Source of the DNA: Blastococcus sp.
GTDB taxonomy: Bacteria > Actinomycetota > Actinomycetes > Mycobacteriales > Geodermatophilaceae
Assembly (NCBI GenBank): GCA_025465355.1
Contig: JAODNN010000068.1
Coordinates: 1 to 54,068, forward strand
Length of the DNA: 54,068 bases
Reading direction: 5' to 3'
The first letter of the stretch is position 1. Each line of letters begins with the position of its first letter. The position numbers were made by a program, and so were the translations under genes. Shown in pieces: positions 8,913-16,676 of this stretch. The notes beneath the pieces are model-generated. The model was given only the letters and a program-made list of their open reading frames with translations, had not been told where the DNA came from and did no database searches.

Positions 8913-9575
8913 ATGACGAGCGTTCCCGGCGTCGATCACCCGGAGGAGCAGTCCGAGGCCGAGATCACGCTCGTGGGTCGCGGGATCTCGGTGACGTCGC
9001 GCGTCGAGGTCGTCCACGAGGGCTTCATCGCGGTGCGGCCGTCCGTAGGAGAGTTCGTCGACCAGGTCGTGGTCCACGTCGGTGACGTCGTGGAGGTCTT
9101 CTGGAGGACGGAGGACTCGCAGCGGGCGCTGCCCGCCGAGGTCACCGAGGTGGAGCAGGGTGCGGTCGTCCGCTGGCGGATGCGGGCCACCGGCCCGGCG
9201 GAGGACAGCCAGCGGCGCAGGGCGGTCCGCGGCCGGGTCGCCGTCCCGGTCGAAGTCGGGTTCGGTGCGGTCGAGCTCAAGGGCGAGACCGTCGACCTGA
9301 GCGAGGCCGGTCTGCGCGCGGAGTTCGAGGGCTTCGGCGCGCCCCCCGAGGCCGGGACCAAGCTCGATCTCATGGTGAAGCTCGAGGACGGTCCCCTCAA
9401 GACCATGGCCGAGGTCGTGCGCACCCAGGCCCGCGGGGCTCGTTGGGTGATCTCGATCCGCTTCCTCAACATCCCGGAGAAGGACCAGGACCGGGCCCGC
9501 CGGCGGGTGTTCCAGGCATTGCGCGAGGAACGCGCCCGCAAGGCCGACGACTCGCCGCCCGACCTTCGGGGGTAG
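8913..9575 (+). CDS. PilZ domain c-di-GMP receptor
   Basis: 220 residues. The N-terminal ~95 residues form a beta-rich YcgR-like domain and the C-terminal half is PilZ. Both c-di-GMP binding motifs are present: RxxxR within QRRRAVR (R102, R106) and DLSEAG (129-134, the D/NxSxxG motif). PilZ proteins bind dimeric c-di-GMP and relay it to motility, polysaccharide or transcription targets; the partner is not evident. The ATG at 8913 is preceded by GGAGAAGG at good spacing. It directly follows the diguanylate cyclase on the same strand, so a maker, a hydrolase and a receptor for the same second messenger sit within 5.3 kb. The acidic/basic C-terminal helix may contact the partner. Confidence 0.92.
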   Translation: MTSVPGVDHPEEQSEAEITLVGRGISVTSRVEVVHEGFIAVRPSVGEFVDQVVVHVGDVVEVFWRTEDSQRALPAEVTEVEQGAVVRWRMRATGPAEDSQRRRAVRGRVAVPVEVGFGAVELKGETVDLSEAGLRAEFEGFGAPPEAGTKLDLMVKLEDGPLKTMAEVVRTQARGARWVISIRFLNIPEKDQDRARRRVFQALREERARKADDSPPDLRG

Positions 9576-9628
9576 TGCGGACGGCCGGACGGGGGTAGCA
9601 ATCGCCCGGACGGGGCAGGAAGCGGGAC

Positions 9629-11332
9629 GTGACCGCCCCGCCGACCCTGCTGACCGACGCCCTCTCGGCGCTACGGGACCGGCTGGCCGCGGTCCCGCTC
9701 GGACTGGCCACGGCCGGGCGCGACGCCGCGCGCCGCTCCTCCCGGGCCGTGACCGACCAGATCGACGACTATCTGCTGCCCCGCCTGCGTGACCTGGGTG
9801 CGCCGCTGCTGGCCGTCGTCGGCGGCTCGACCGGCGCCGGGAAGTCGACGCTGGTCAACAGCCTGGTCGGTACGACGGTCACCACCGCCGGCGTGCTGCG
9901 ACCCACCACCCGGTCCCCCGTGCTCGTCTGTGCGGCGGCGGACATGGCCGCCTTCTCCGGCGACCGCGTGCTGCCGGGCCTGCCCCGGGTCACGGGCGCC
10001 GCCGGGGGCCCGGGCACGGTTCAGCTCGTTCCCGGTGAGGGCCTGCCGCCTGGTCTGGCGCTGCTCGATGCTCCGGACGTCGACTCCGTGGTCGAGTCCA
10101 ACCGCGCCCTGGCCGGCCAGCTGCTGGCGGCGGCGGACCTGTGGATTTTCGTCACCACGGCTGCGCGGTACGCCGACGCGGTGCCCTGGGATCTGCTCCG
10201 GACGGCGCAGGAGCGGGGCACTGCGCTGGCCGTCGTCCTCGACCGGGTGCCGCCCGAGGCGGTGACCGAGGTGGCCGACGACCTCGCCGGCATGCTGACC
10301 GGAGCCGGCCTGGCCACCGCGCGCCTGTTCGTGGTCGAGGAGCGCCCGCTCGTGGACGGCCGGCTCCCCGAGGATCAGGTCCGGCCGGTGCGCGACTGGT
10401 TGCATGCGCTGGCGGCCGACCAGGAGGCGCGGGCCGCCGTCGTCCGCCAGACCCTGACCGGCGCGCTCGACAGCCTGGAGCAGCGCGTGGCCGGGGTCGT
10501 TGCCGCCGTCGAGGAGCAGTCCGCCGCGGCGGACGCGCTCCGCGGTGCAGCGGGCGCCGCCTACGCAGCGGCCTTCGACGGGATCGGGGAGGGGGTTCGC
10601 AGCGGGACGCTGTTGCGGGGGGAGGTGCTCGCCCGGTGGCAGGAGTTCGTCGGCACCGGCGAGTGGATGCGGGCGCTGCAGGGTCAGGTGGGCCGGCTGC
10701 GCGACCGGGTGGTCAGCGCGGTCACCGGGCGCCCCGCTCCCGCCGAGGAACTCAACGGCGCTCTGGAGAACAGCGTCGAGCGGCTGCTCCGGGCCGAGGC
10801 GGAGCGCGCGGCCGAGCGGACGGTGACCGCCTGGCGGTCGCTGCCGGGCGGGCCGGCGCTGCTGGCGGGGGTGGACCGGGACCTCGAGCAGGTCTCGCCG
10901 GACTTCCCCGAGGCGGCCGCGGCACAGGTGCGCGACTGGCAGGGTGCGGTCCTCGACCTGGTGCGCTCCGAGGGGGCGGACAAGCGGTCACGGGCCCGGG
11001 TGCTGTCCTGGGGCGTCAACGGCGCCGGGGCCGCGGTGATGGTGGCCGTGTTCGCCCATACCGGTGGCCTCACCGGCGGCGAGATCGCCGTCGCGGGCGG
11101 TACGACGGCCGCGGGCCAGCGCGTGCTGGAGGCGGTGTTCGGCGACTCGGCCGTCCGTTCCCTGGCCGCGCGTGCGCGGGAGGACCTGCAGGCGCGCGCG
11201 GACGCGCTGCTGAGGTACGAGCAGGACCGCTTCGACAGCCGGGTGGCCGCCGCCGCGCCCACGTCCACTGCCGCGGCACATCTCCGGGCCGCCGTCCACG
11301 CGCTGGCCGCGGCCCGGGGGGCGGACCGGTGA
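9629..11332 (+). CDS. Large dynamin-like GTPase, first of a pair
   Basis: 567 residues. The P-loop GGSTGAGKST (65-74), switch motif RPTTRSP and G3 motif DAPDVDS show a TRAFAC-class GTPase. The G4 position reads LDRVP instead of N/TKxD, so guanine specificity may be altered. Long helices follow, then a glycine-rich hydrophobic segment (about 465-500) that could insert in a membrane, and a C-terminal helical bundle. The overall plan resembles bacterial dynamin-like proteins (DynA/DynB, IniA/IniC type), though I cannot prove orthology. Start GTG 9629 follows GCAGGAAG. The stop overlaps the start of the second GTPase (GTGA), indicating translational coupling and probably a hetero-oligomer. Confidence 0.85.
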   Translation: MTAPPTLLTDALSALRDRLAAVPLGLATAGRDAARRSSRAVTDQIDDYLLPRLRDLGAPLLAVVGGSTGAGKSTLVNSLVGTTVTTAGVLRPTTRSPVLVCAAADMAAFSGDRVLPGLPRVTGAAGGPGTVQLVPGEGLPPGLALLDAPDVDSVVESNRALAGQLLAAADLWIFVTTAARYADAVPWDLLRTAQERGTALAVVLDRVPPEAVTEVADDLAGMLTGAGLATARLFVVEERPLVDGRLPEDQVRPVRDWLHALAADQEARAAVVRQTLTGALDSLEQRVAGVVAAVEEQSAAADALRGAAGAAYAAAFDGIGEGVRSGTLLRGEVLARWQEFVGTGEWMRALQGQVGRLRDRVVSAVTGRPAPAEELNGALENSVERLLRAEAERAAERTVTAWRSLPGGPALLAGVDRDLEQVSPDFPEAAAAQVRDWQGAVLDLVRSEGADKRSRARVLSWGVNGAGAAVMVAVFAHTGGLTGGEIAVAGGTTAAGQRVLEAVFGDSAVRSLAARAREDLQARADALLRYEQDRFDSRVAAAAPTSTAAAHLRAAVHALAAARGADR

Positions 11333-12927
11333 GCCGACGGGGGAACCGCGGCGAACGGCCCCTGGCCGAGCGGCTCGCCGCCCTGCGCGAAGCGGTCGAG
11401 GTGGCCGAGGGCCGCCTCGAGGTCCCCGAGGTGGGGCGGGCCCGCGCACTGCTGGCCAAGGCCGGGGCGCGCGCCGCCCTCGGCGACGCCACGGTCGTCG
11501 CGCTCGCCGGGGCGACCGGCAGCGGGAAGTCGACGCTGTTCAACGCGCTGTCCGGCAGCGAGGTCAGCTCTCCGGGCGTGCGGCGGCCGACGACGGGCGT
11601 CGCCCACGCGACCGTCTGGGGAGAGGCCGGGGACGACGGCGCCGACCGGCTGCTCGACTGGCTGGAGGTGCCGCGGCGGCACCGGCACGCACCCGAACCC
11701 GCCCTGGACGGACTGGTCCTCCTCGACCTGCCCGACCACGACAGCGTCCGGCTGGAGCACCGGCTGGAGGTCGACCGGCTGGTGGGGCTCGTCGACGTCC
11801 TGGTGTGGGTGCTCGACCCGGAGAAGTATGCCGACGCCGCCGTCCACGACCGTTATCTCCGCCCGCTGGCCTCGCATACCGGTGTCCTGCTCGTCGTCCT
11901 CAACCAGGTCGACCGTCTCGAGGACACCGCGGCGCGGGCGTGCCGGGCCGACCTGCGTGCGCTGCTCGACGGTGAAGGCCTGGCCGGGGTGCCGGTGCTG
12001 GCGATGTCGGCACGTACCGGCGCGGGCGTCGCGGAGCTGCGTGGGGAACTCGCCCGGCGGGTCGCCGCGCGCCGGGCCGCCACCGACCGGCTCACCGCCG
12101 ACGTGCGAGCGGCTGCCGGGTCACTCCAGGCGTACTGCCCGCGGGACGACGTCCGCGCCGGGCTGGGCACGGACGAGCGGGACGAGCTCGTCGAGGCGCT
12201 CGCCGCCGCCGCGGGGGTCGGCACGGTCCGCGCCGCCGTGGAACGGTCGACGGTCCGCGTGGGCTGGGCGCTGACCGGGTGGCCACTCGTGCGCTGGACG
12301 CGGAAACTGCGGCCCGACCCGCTCGAACGACTGCACCTCGGGAACGTGGGGGCCCGGACCTCCCTGCCCGCGGCCGGCCCCGGGGAACGCGCCGCGGTGA
12401 CGACGGCCCTCCGCCGGGCCCGCGACGTGGAAGGGGAAGGGCTGCCGCAGGTGTGGCGCGAGGATCTGCGCCGGACGGTCGCGGGATCGGAGGAGGAGCT
12501 GGCCGACCGGCTCGACCGTGCGGTGGCCGCGACCGACCTGGGCCCCGACCGCACCCCGGTGTGGCAGCGGGCGGTCGGTGGGCTGCAGTGGCTGCTGGCG
12601 CTGGTGGCGCTCGCCGGGGCGCTGTGGTTGCTCGCCCTGGTCGTGCTCGGCTTCTTCCGGCTGGACGGCGTCCTTCCGCTGCCGCACGTCCAGCGGGTGC
12701 CATTGCCGACGCTTCTGGTCGCGGGCGGTCTGCTGGCCGGCCTGCTGCTGGCGCTGGTGGCCCGGCCGCTGGTCCGGCTGCGGGCGCGCCGACGGGGGCG
12801 GGCCGCGGAACGACGGCTGTGGGCCGCGGTCGAAGAGGTGGCCGACGAGGACGTGCTGGCGCTGATGGCCGCCGTCCGCCATGACGCCGACCGCTTCCGG
12901 GCGGCGGTCGACGCCGCGCTCCGGTGA
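11329..12927 (+). CDS. Membrane-anchored GTPase, second of a pair
   Basis: 532 residues. It has a complete G-domain: P-loop GATGSGKST (61-69), G2 RRPTTG, G3 DLPDHDS, G4 NQVD and a G5-like MSARTG. Two strong membrane helices lie near residues 415-440 and 460-485, followed by a basic, helical tail. Unlike its partner, the G4 motif is canonical, so this subunit may be the active GTPase and the upstream one a regulatory partner. Start GTG 11329 overlaps the upstream stop by four bases. Family members are annotated as 50S-binding or HSR1-type GTPases, but the two helices and tandem arrangement fit a dynamin-like membrane-remodelling pair better. The substrate and cellular site are unknown. Confidence 0.85.
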   Translation: MSRRGNRGERPLAERLAALREAVEVAEGRLEVPEVGRARALLAKAGARAALGDATVVALAGATGSGKSTLFNALSGSEVSSPGVRRPTTGVAHATVWGEAGDDGADRLLDWLEVPRRHRHAPEPALDGLVLLDLPDHDSVRLEHRLEVDRLVGLVDVLVWVLDPEKYADAAVHDRYLRPLASHTGVLLVVLNQVDRLEDTAARACRADLRALLDGEGLAGVPVLAMSARTGAGVAELRGELARRVAARRAATDRLTADVRAAAGSLQAYCPRDDVRAGLGTDERDELVEALAAAAGVGTVRAAVERSTVRVGWALTGWPLVRWTRKLRPDPLERLHLGNVGARTSLPAAGPGERAAVTTALRRARDVEGEGLPQVWREDLRRTVAGSEEELADRLDRAVAATDLGPDRTPVWQRAVGGLQWLLALVALAGALWLLALVVLGFFRLDGVLPLPHVQRVPLPTLLVAGGLLAGLLLALVARPLVRLRARRRGRAAERRLWAAVEEVADEDVLALMAAVRHDADRFRAAVDAALR

Positions 12928-12934
12928 GCGGCGG

Positions 12935-13447
12935 TCAGTCGCGGTAGATCTCGGGGGAGCGCGGCTCGGGGAGCCGGTTCTGCCGCTGCCTGGGAGGCTC
13001 GGTCCGCCCCGAGGGCAGCCGAGCCCAGACATGCTTGCGCCCGGGACGCGACTCCCAGCCGTACTCGAGCGACAGCTGCGCGACCAGGTGCAGGCCCATG
13101 CCTCCGAGGGCCGGATCGCGGTCGACGGCGGGAATGGGCGGCCGCTCGGGGGCCTCGTCGCTGAGATCGAGCAGCCAGCCGCCCGGCCCGGCGACGACCA
13201 GTGCCCGGACATCTCCCCCGCCGTGGCGCAGCGCGTTGGAGGCCAGTTCCTCGAACACCAGCAGCAGCCCGTCGCGGGCGTCCTCCGTGGACCCCGTGGA
13301 GACCGACGGGTGCGCGATCCGCGCGCGCAGGTCCGACCGCACGCGGGAGACGACGTGCATGGCTGCCAGTTGCCAGTGCCAGACGTCGCCGGGCACGGAT
13401 GGAACCGGAGCGCACGGCCACGCGTGCTGGGCCGGTTCCTCGGCCAT
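12935..13447 (-). CDS. RsbW-like anti-sigma/serine kinase (HATPase_c_2)
   Basis: 170 residues. The GHKL ATPase core is visible: N-box EELASNALRHGGG, G1-like DLSDEAPERP, and the G2 region DPALGGMGLHL. Such small kinases bind a sigma factor and phosphorylate a STAS anti-anti-sigma partner on serine. No sigma or STAS gene is adjacent. The start ATG 13447 is preceded by GAGGGGGAGGCG, a good ribosome-binding site; the frame is open further upstream but lacks homology there. It converges on the GTPase pair (7-bp gap) and diverges from the GAF-ANTAR gene. It is a paralogue of the protein at 18.0-18.5 kb, sharing ASNALRHGGG, PAVDRDP and a KHVWA-x-LP ending. Confidence 0.88.
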   Translation of the reverse strand: MAEEPAQHAWPCAPVPSVPGDVWHWQLAAMHVVSRVRSDLRARIAHPSVSTGSTEDARDGLLLVFEELASNALRHGGGDVRALVVAGPGGWLLDLSDEAPERPPIPAVDRDPALGGMGLHLVAQLSLEYGWESRPGRKHVWARLPSGRTEPPRQRQNRLPEPRSPEIYRD

Positions 13448-13563
13448 CGCCTCCCCCTCGCGTCTGCTTCGCAGGCGGACCGGAGTCGGGCCCGGCCGCC
13501 TCCATCCTGACCGATGGTGTTCCGGCGCGCAGAGGGGGGCCGCGGACCGTGGTCCCTTCACGG

Positions 13564-13569
13564 CAGACT
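13564..13569 (+). promoter_or_regulatory. -10-like CAGACT, leaderless GAF-ANTAR gene
   Basis: CAGACT lies 7 nt before GTG 13577 with no Shine-Dalgarno. It is the same hexamer and context as upstream of the NYN gene. Confidence 0.5.
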
Positions 13570-13576
13570 GTGCACC

Positions 13577-14272
13577 GTGGAGCAGTGGCTACGGGAGCTC
13601 AGTCGGGTCGTCCTCGTCGACCGGTCGCTGGCCGAGGTGCTGGGCGACGTCACGCGGATCGCGGCCCGCGGCATCCCGGGCGCCGAAGCCAGTTCGATCA
13701 CCCTCGTCCGCGACGACAAGGCCTTCACGGTGGCGCACCACGGTGAGATGGCACTCGCCGCCGACGAGCTGCAGTACGAGCAGGGCTACGGCCCGTGCAT
13801 CGATGCCGGCCGCGGTGGGGTGCCGCTCCGGATGGACGACGTCCGCACCGAGCAGCGGTGGCCGGACTACGTCGCGCACCTGCAGGAGACGACGGACGTG
13901 CGCAGCTCCCTGTCGGTGCCGCTGCCCTACCAGGGCGCCTCGATCGGCGCGCTGAACAACTACTCGACGACTGCGTCGGCGTTCGCCACCCCGGAGTCGC
14001 TGCGGGCCGCGCTCGAGGTTGCCGAGGTGGTGGCCGTCGCGGTGGCCAACGCGGACGCACACGCCCAGCTCGGTGAGGAGGCGCGGAACATGCGGCTGGC
14101 CATGGAGTCGCGCGCCGTGATCGAGCAGGCCAAGGGCGTCCTGATGGCCCAACGCCACGTGGACTCCGATCAGGCCTTCGAGATCCTCCGGGAGGCGTCG
14201 CAGCGCTACAACCGCAAGCTTCGGGACATCGCGCTCGGCATCGTGGAGAGCACCCAGAGCCGGACCCGGTAG
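13577..14272 (+). CDS. GAF-ANTAR antitermination regulator
   Basis: 231 residues. An N-terminal GAF domain (about 10-160; EQGYGPCIDA and SSLSVPLP are characteristic) is joined to a C-terminal ANTAR domain (about 170-225) with RAVIEQAKGVLMAQR and the three-helix ending AFEILREASQRYNRKLRDIA. ANTAR domains bind paired hexaloop RNA hairpins and prevent transcription termination; the GAF domain senses a small ligand or redox state. This architecture is very common in actinobacteria. GTG 13577 is chosen because the GAF homology begins there and a CAGACT element lies 7 nt upstream. It is divergent from the RsbW-like kinase. The target RNAs cannot be identified here. Confidence 0.92.
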   Translation: MEQWLRELSRVVLVDRSLAEVLGDVTRIAARGIPGAEASSITLVRDDKAFTVAHHGEMALAADELQYEQGYGPCIDAGRGGVPLRMDDVRTEQRWPDYVAHLQETTDVRSSLSVPLPYQGASIGALNNYSTTASAFATPESLRAALEVAEVVAVAVANADAHAQLGEEARNMRLAMESRAVIEQAKGVLMAQRHVDSDQAFEILREASQRYNRKLRDIALGIVESTQSRTR

Positions 14273-14294
14273 CGCGCGGTCGGCCCCTCCGTCG

Positions 14295-15236
14295 TCACAG
14301 CGTGTCCAGCGCGGCCAGCCGGGACACCAGGAACTCCACGGCGGCGGCGCTGTCCACCGTCTCGGCGACGTCGACCGCGGTCGGCGCCGCGGACGTCCGG
14401 CGCCGGTCGACGAGCGTCTGCCCGCGTCCGGCCCCCAGGGAGGTGTCGACGACGACGTCCCGCCGGACCGCGCCCAGCGTGCCGGGGGCGATGGCCTCGG
14501 TGAGGGCAAGGGCGTCGTGGACGACGACCCCTGCTCCGCCGGATGCGGCTTCCTGGACGTCGAGGTACTGCTGGAGGATCGCCGCCGCCTGGGCGCCGAC
14601 CGGGCCGGCGGCGGCGAAGCGGGCGATCCCCTCGGGGCGCAGCAGGGTCGGCAGCGTGACGTCCAGCCCCACCATCACCGTGGGCAGCGTCGAGGTCAGC
14701 ACCGCGTGGGCGGCCTCCGGATCGGACCAGACGTTGAACTCGGCGGCGGCCGTCACGTTCCCGCCGCGAGCCGCCGAGCCGCCCATGACCACCAGCCGGC
14801 CGATGCGCGCGGCGGCGCCGGGGAAGACCCGCAGCAGCAGGGCGATGTTGGTCAGCGGCCCGATGGCCGCCACGGTGACGGGGACGGGCGAGGAGGTCAG
14901 CAGCTCGGCGAGCGCCACGACGGCGGGGCGGTGGTCGAGCGCCGCCGGCGACGGCGGTAACCGGACCCCGCCCAGCCCGGCGTCCCCGTGCACGTGGCCG
15001 GCGCGTTCCGGCTGAGGGTGGATCAGCGACTCGCGGGCACCGGCTGCCACCGGCACGTCGGAGCGGCCGGCCAGGTGCAGGACGCGCAGCGCGTTCTCCG
15101 TCGTCTGCGCCAGCTCGACGTTGCCGTGCACGGTGGTCACCAGGCGAAGGTCGACCTCGGGGCTGGCCAGCGCCAGCAGGATGGCCAGGGCGTCGTCGAT
15201 GCCGGGGTCGGTGTCGATGACGAGGGGGACGGGCAC
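14295..15236 (-). CDS. Inosine/uridine-preferring nucleoside hydrolase
   Basis: 313 residues, full length for the family. It has the N-terminal DTDPGIDDA calcium-binding motif (8-16), AEFNVWSDPEAA in the middle, and VVHDALAL near the C-terminus, which completes the active site. The enzyme hydrolyses ribonucleosides to ribose and free base. Base preference cannot be read, and the protein is presumably cytoplasmic. It starts at GTG 15236 with only a weak purine stretch upstream. Immediately upstream on the same strand (15 nt) is one copy of the 57-nt structured repeat, so the leader RNA may be regulatory. Its product would feed purine or pyrimidine base metabolism; a urate operon lies 17 kb away. 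Confidence 0.93.
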   Translation of the reverse strand: MPVPLVIDTDPGIDDALAILLALASPEVDLRLVTTVHGNVELAQTTENALRVLHLAGRSDVPVAAGARESLIHPQPERAGHVHGDAGLGGVRLPPSPAALDHRPAVVALAELLTSSPVPVTVAAIGPLTNIALLLRVFPGAAARIGRLVVMGGSAARGGNVTAAAEFNVWSDPEAAHAVLTSTLPTVMVGLDVTLPTLLRPEGIARFAAAGPVGAQAAAILQQYLDVQEAASGGAGVVVHDALALTEAIAPGTLGAVRRDVVVDTSLGAGRGQTLVDRRRTSAAPTAVDVAETVDSAAAVEFLVSRLAALDTL

Positions 15237-15251
15237 GGGCAGATTCTCTCA

Positions 15252-15308
15252 GGCCCCCTCCGGAGGCTCGGCCCGAGCGTGCGAGGGCCGAGAAGGAGGG
15301 GGTCCTTC
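15252..15308 (-). repeat. 57-nt structured repeat, copy 1
   Basis: Read on the minus strand it begins GAAGGACCCC and ends GGGGGCC, 57 nt, and matches the copy at 35121-35177 at about 46 of 57 positions. CCCCCTCC pairs with GGAGGGGG as an outer stem and GCTCGG with CCGAGC as an inner hairpin. It ends 15 nt before the nucleoside hydrolase start, in sense orientation. The 336-bp gap 15237-15572 otherwise holds only the promoter of the next plus-strand gene. Confidence 0.8.
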
Positions 15309-15511
15309 CAGCGACACGCCGGGTGTGTCGGTGCCCCGCGGGGATGACCGTCCCGGGGGCCAGCGGTTTTCACGCTCAGCCGGCACGGCTTGTCGACATG
15401 TGCCCGGCTTGAGGGACGGGTCGGTACCGGTTCCGGCGGGCCTGGACAACGGTTCGGTCACGCGGCCGCGGGCGGGTGGCCCGGAAGCGGGTCGCGACTG
15501 CCTCGGCTCCC

Positions 15512-15517
15512 TAGGTT
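15512..15517 (+). promoter_or_regulatory. Candidate -10 TAGGTT for the 15.6-kb gene
   Basis: TAGGTT would give a ~50-nt leader ending in the strong ribosome-binding site GGAGGAGG (15561-15568) before ATG 15573. No clear -35 is visible. Confidence 0.4.
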
Positions 15518-15572
15518 TTCCCTTGACCGCGGCACCTTCCCCGGCCGCGGTTACCAACTTGGAGGAGGCGAC

Positions 15573-16676
15573 ATGACCAGCGATCAGGCCACTCCGGCCA
15601 CGCCGCGCGTGCCTGCCGACCTCTCCGGCCGCGACCCGTCGCTGACGTTGGCCGGGCTGATCGACGTGCTCGACCGCGCCGACGGCGGCGCCGGAGCGAT
15701 GGCGCGCCGGCGCCCACGGACGCGCCGGTCGGCCGCCGCCCGGTCGGCCGCGTACCGCGCGGGCGCCTCCCGCGCTGCCGCCGTCCGCAGTGCGCCCCTG
15801 CGGTCCGTGCCGCCGGCGCCCATGGCCCGCCGTGCCGCTGCCCCGGCCCCTGCTGCGGGCACTCTCCCCGCGAGTGCGGCTCCCGCGGGCGCGTTCCCCT
15901 GGCAGGCCCCGGCCGATGCGTCCCCTTCCCTGCCGGGCACGTCCACTCCGGGCCGGTGGCACCGGTTCACCCGCAGGGTGGCGCTCTGGGGCGCCGACGT
16001 CGAGCATCTGGCCTGGCGCGTCCCGACGGCCCGGCCGACCGGCCATTCCGCCGTCCCCGGGTCCGCGGTGGGCCGCCTGAGCCGGCGGCTCGCCCTCTGG
16101 GGGGCCGGCGCCCACGGGGAGAACCTCGCCTGGGGCGGTCCCGCCCGGCGACCATCCCGCCGCGAGGTCGACCCTCCCGTGGTGCTGCGTGAGATGCCCA
16201 GCACCCCCACGATCAAGCCCGCGGCGTCTTCCCCCGCTGCGGCGCTTCTTACCGGGGACCGGCCCGGCGCCGGACCTCGGACCGGCCCGCCGGAACCTAC
16301 GGTGGGCTGGTGTTCACCACCCGTCCCGAGCTCGCCGGAACCTTCGGCATGGTCGCCTCCACGCACTGGCTGGCCACCGCCGCGGGCATGGCCACCCTCG
16401 AGGCCGGCGGGAACGCGTTCGACGCCGCCGTCGCCACCGGCTTTGCGCTCCAGGTCGTCGAGCCCCACCTCAACGGCCCCGGTGGTGAGGTCCCCGTCCT
16501 CTTCGCCCGCGGAGAGGGGGCCGGCGAGGGCGCGGGGCGACCCGTTGTCCTGTCCGGTCAGGGGGTCGCCCCCGCCGGAGCCACGATCGAGGCCTTCGAC
16601 GCACTCGGCCTCGACCTGGTCCCCGGCACCGGCCTCCTTGCCGCCACCGTGCCCGGCGCCGTCAGCGCCTGGCTGA
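15573..16676 (+). CDS. Basic Ala/Arg/Pro-rich protein with a duplicated ALWGA motif; 3' end doubtful
   Basis: Unrecognised. ATG 15573 follows an excellent ribosome-binding site, so translation here is likely. The first ~40 residues look folded (LTLAGLIDVLDRADGG). Residues 44-90 are strongly basic and Ala-rich. Residues 131-150 and 168-189 carry a repeat: RRVALWGADVEHLAW and RRLALWGAGAHGENLAW. The frame stays open to 16676 but from about 16310 overlaps the gamma-glutamyltransferase frame, where it becomes Ser/Pro-rich and looks like an out-of-frame shadow. A frameshift or lost stop near 16200-16300 would explain this, and the leaderless promoter of the next gene lies inside it. The natural protein is probably ~220-250 residues. 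The basic tract could bind nucleic acid or a membrane, but no function is proposed. Confidence 0.5.
   Translation: MTSDQATPATPRVPADLSGRDPSLTLAGLIDVLDRADGGAGAMARRRPRTRRSAAARSAAYRAGASRAAAVRSAPLRSVPPAPMARRAAAPAPAAGTLPASAAPAGAFPWQAPADASPSLPGTSTPGRWHRFTRRVALWGADVEHLAWRVPTARPTGHSAVPGSAVGRLSRRLALWGAGAHGENLAWGGPARRPSRREVDPPVVLREMPSTPTIKPAASSPAAALLTGDRPGAGPRTGPPEPTVGWCSPPVPSSPEPSAWSPPRTGWPPPRAWPPSRPAGTRSTPPSPPALRSRSSSPTSTAPVVRSPSSSPAERGPARARGDPLSCPVRGSPPPEPRSRPSTHSASTWSPAPASLPPPCPAPSAPG
16298..16303 (+). promoter_or_regulatory. -10 element TACGGT of the broken ggt gene
   Basis: TACGGT lies 6 nt before GTG 16310, the same arrangement as for aidB and the DUF1697 gene. It fixes the gamma-glutamyltransferase start. 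Confidence 0.55.

Noticed and set aside
10141-11328. In-frame extension upstream of the second GTPase.
   Set aside because: It overlaps the first GTPase completely and is Gly/Arg-rich; the GTGA overlap at 11329 is the natural start.
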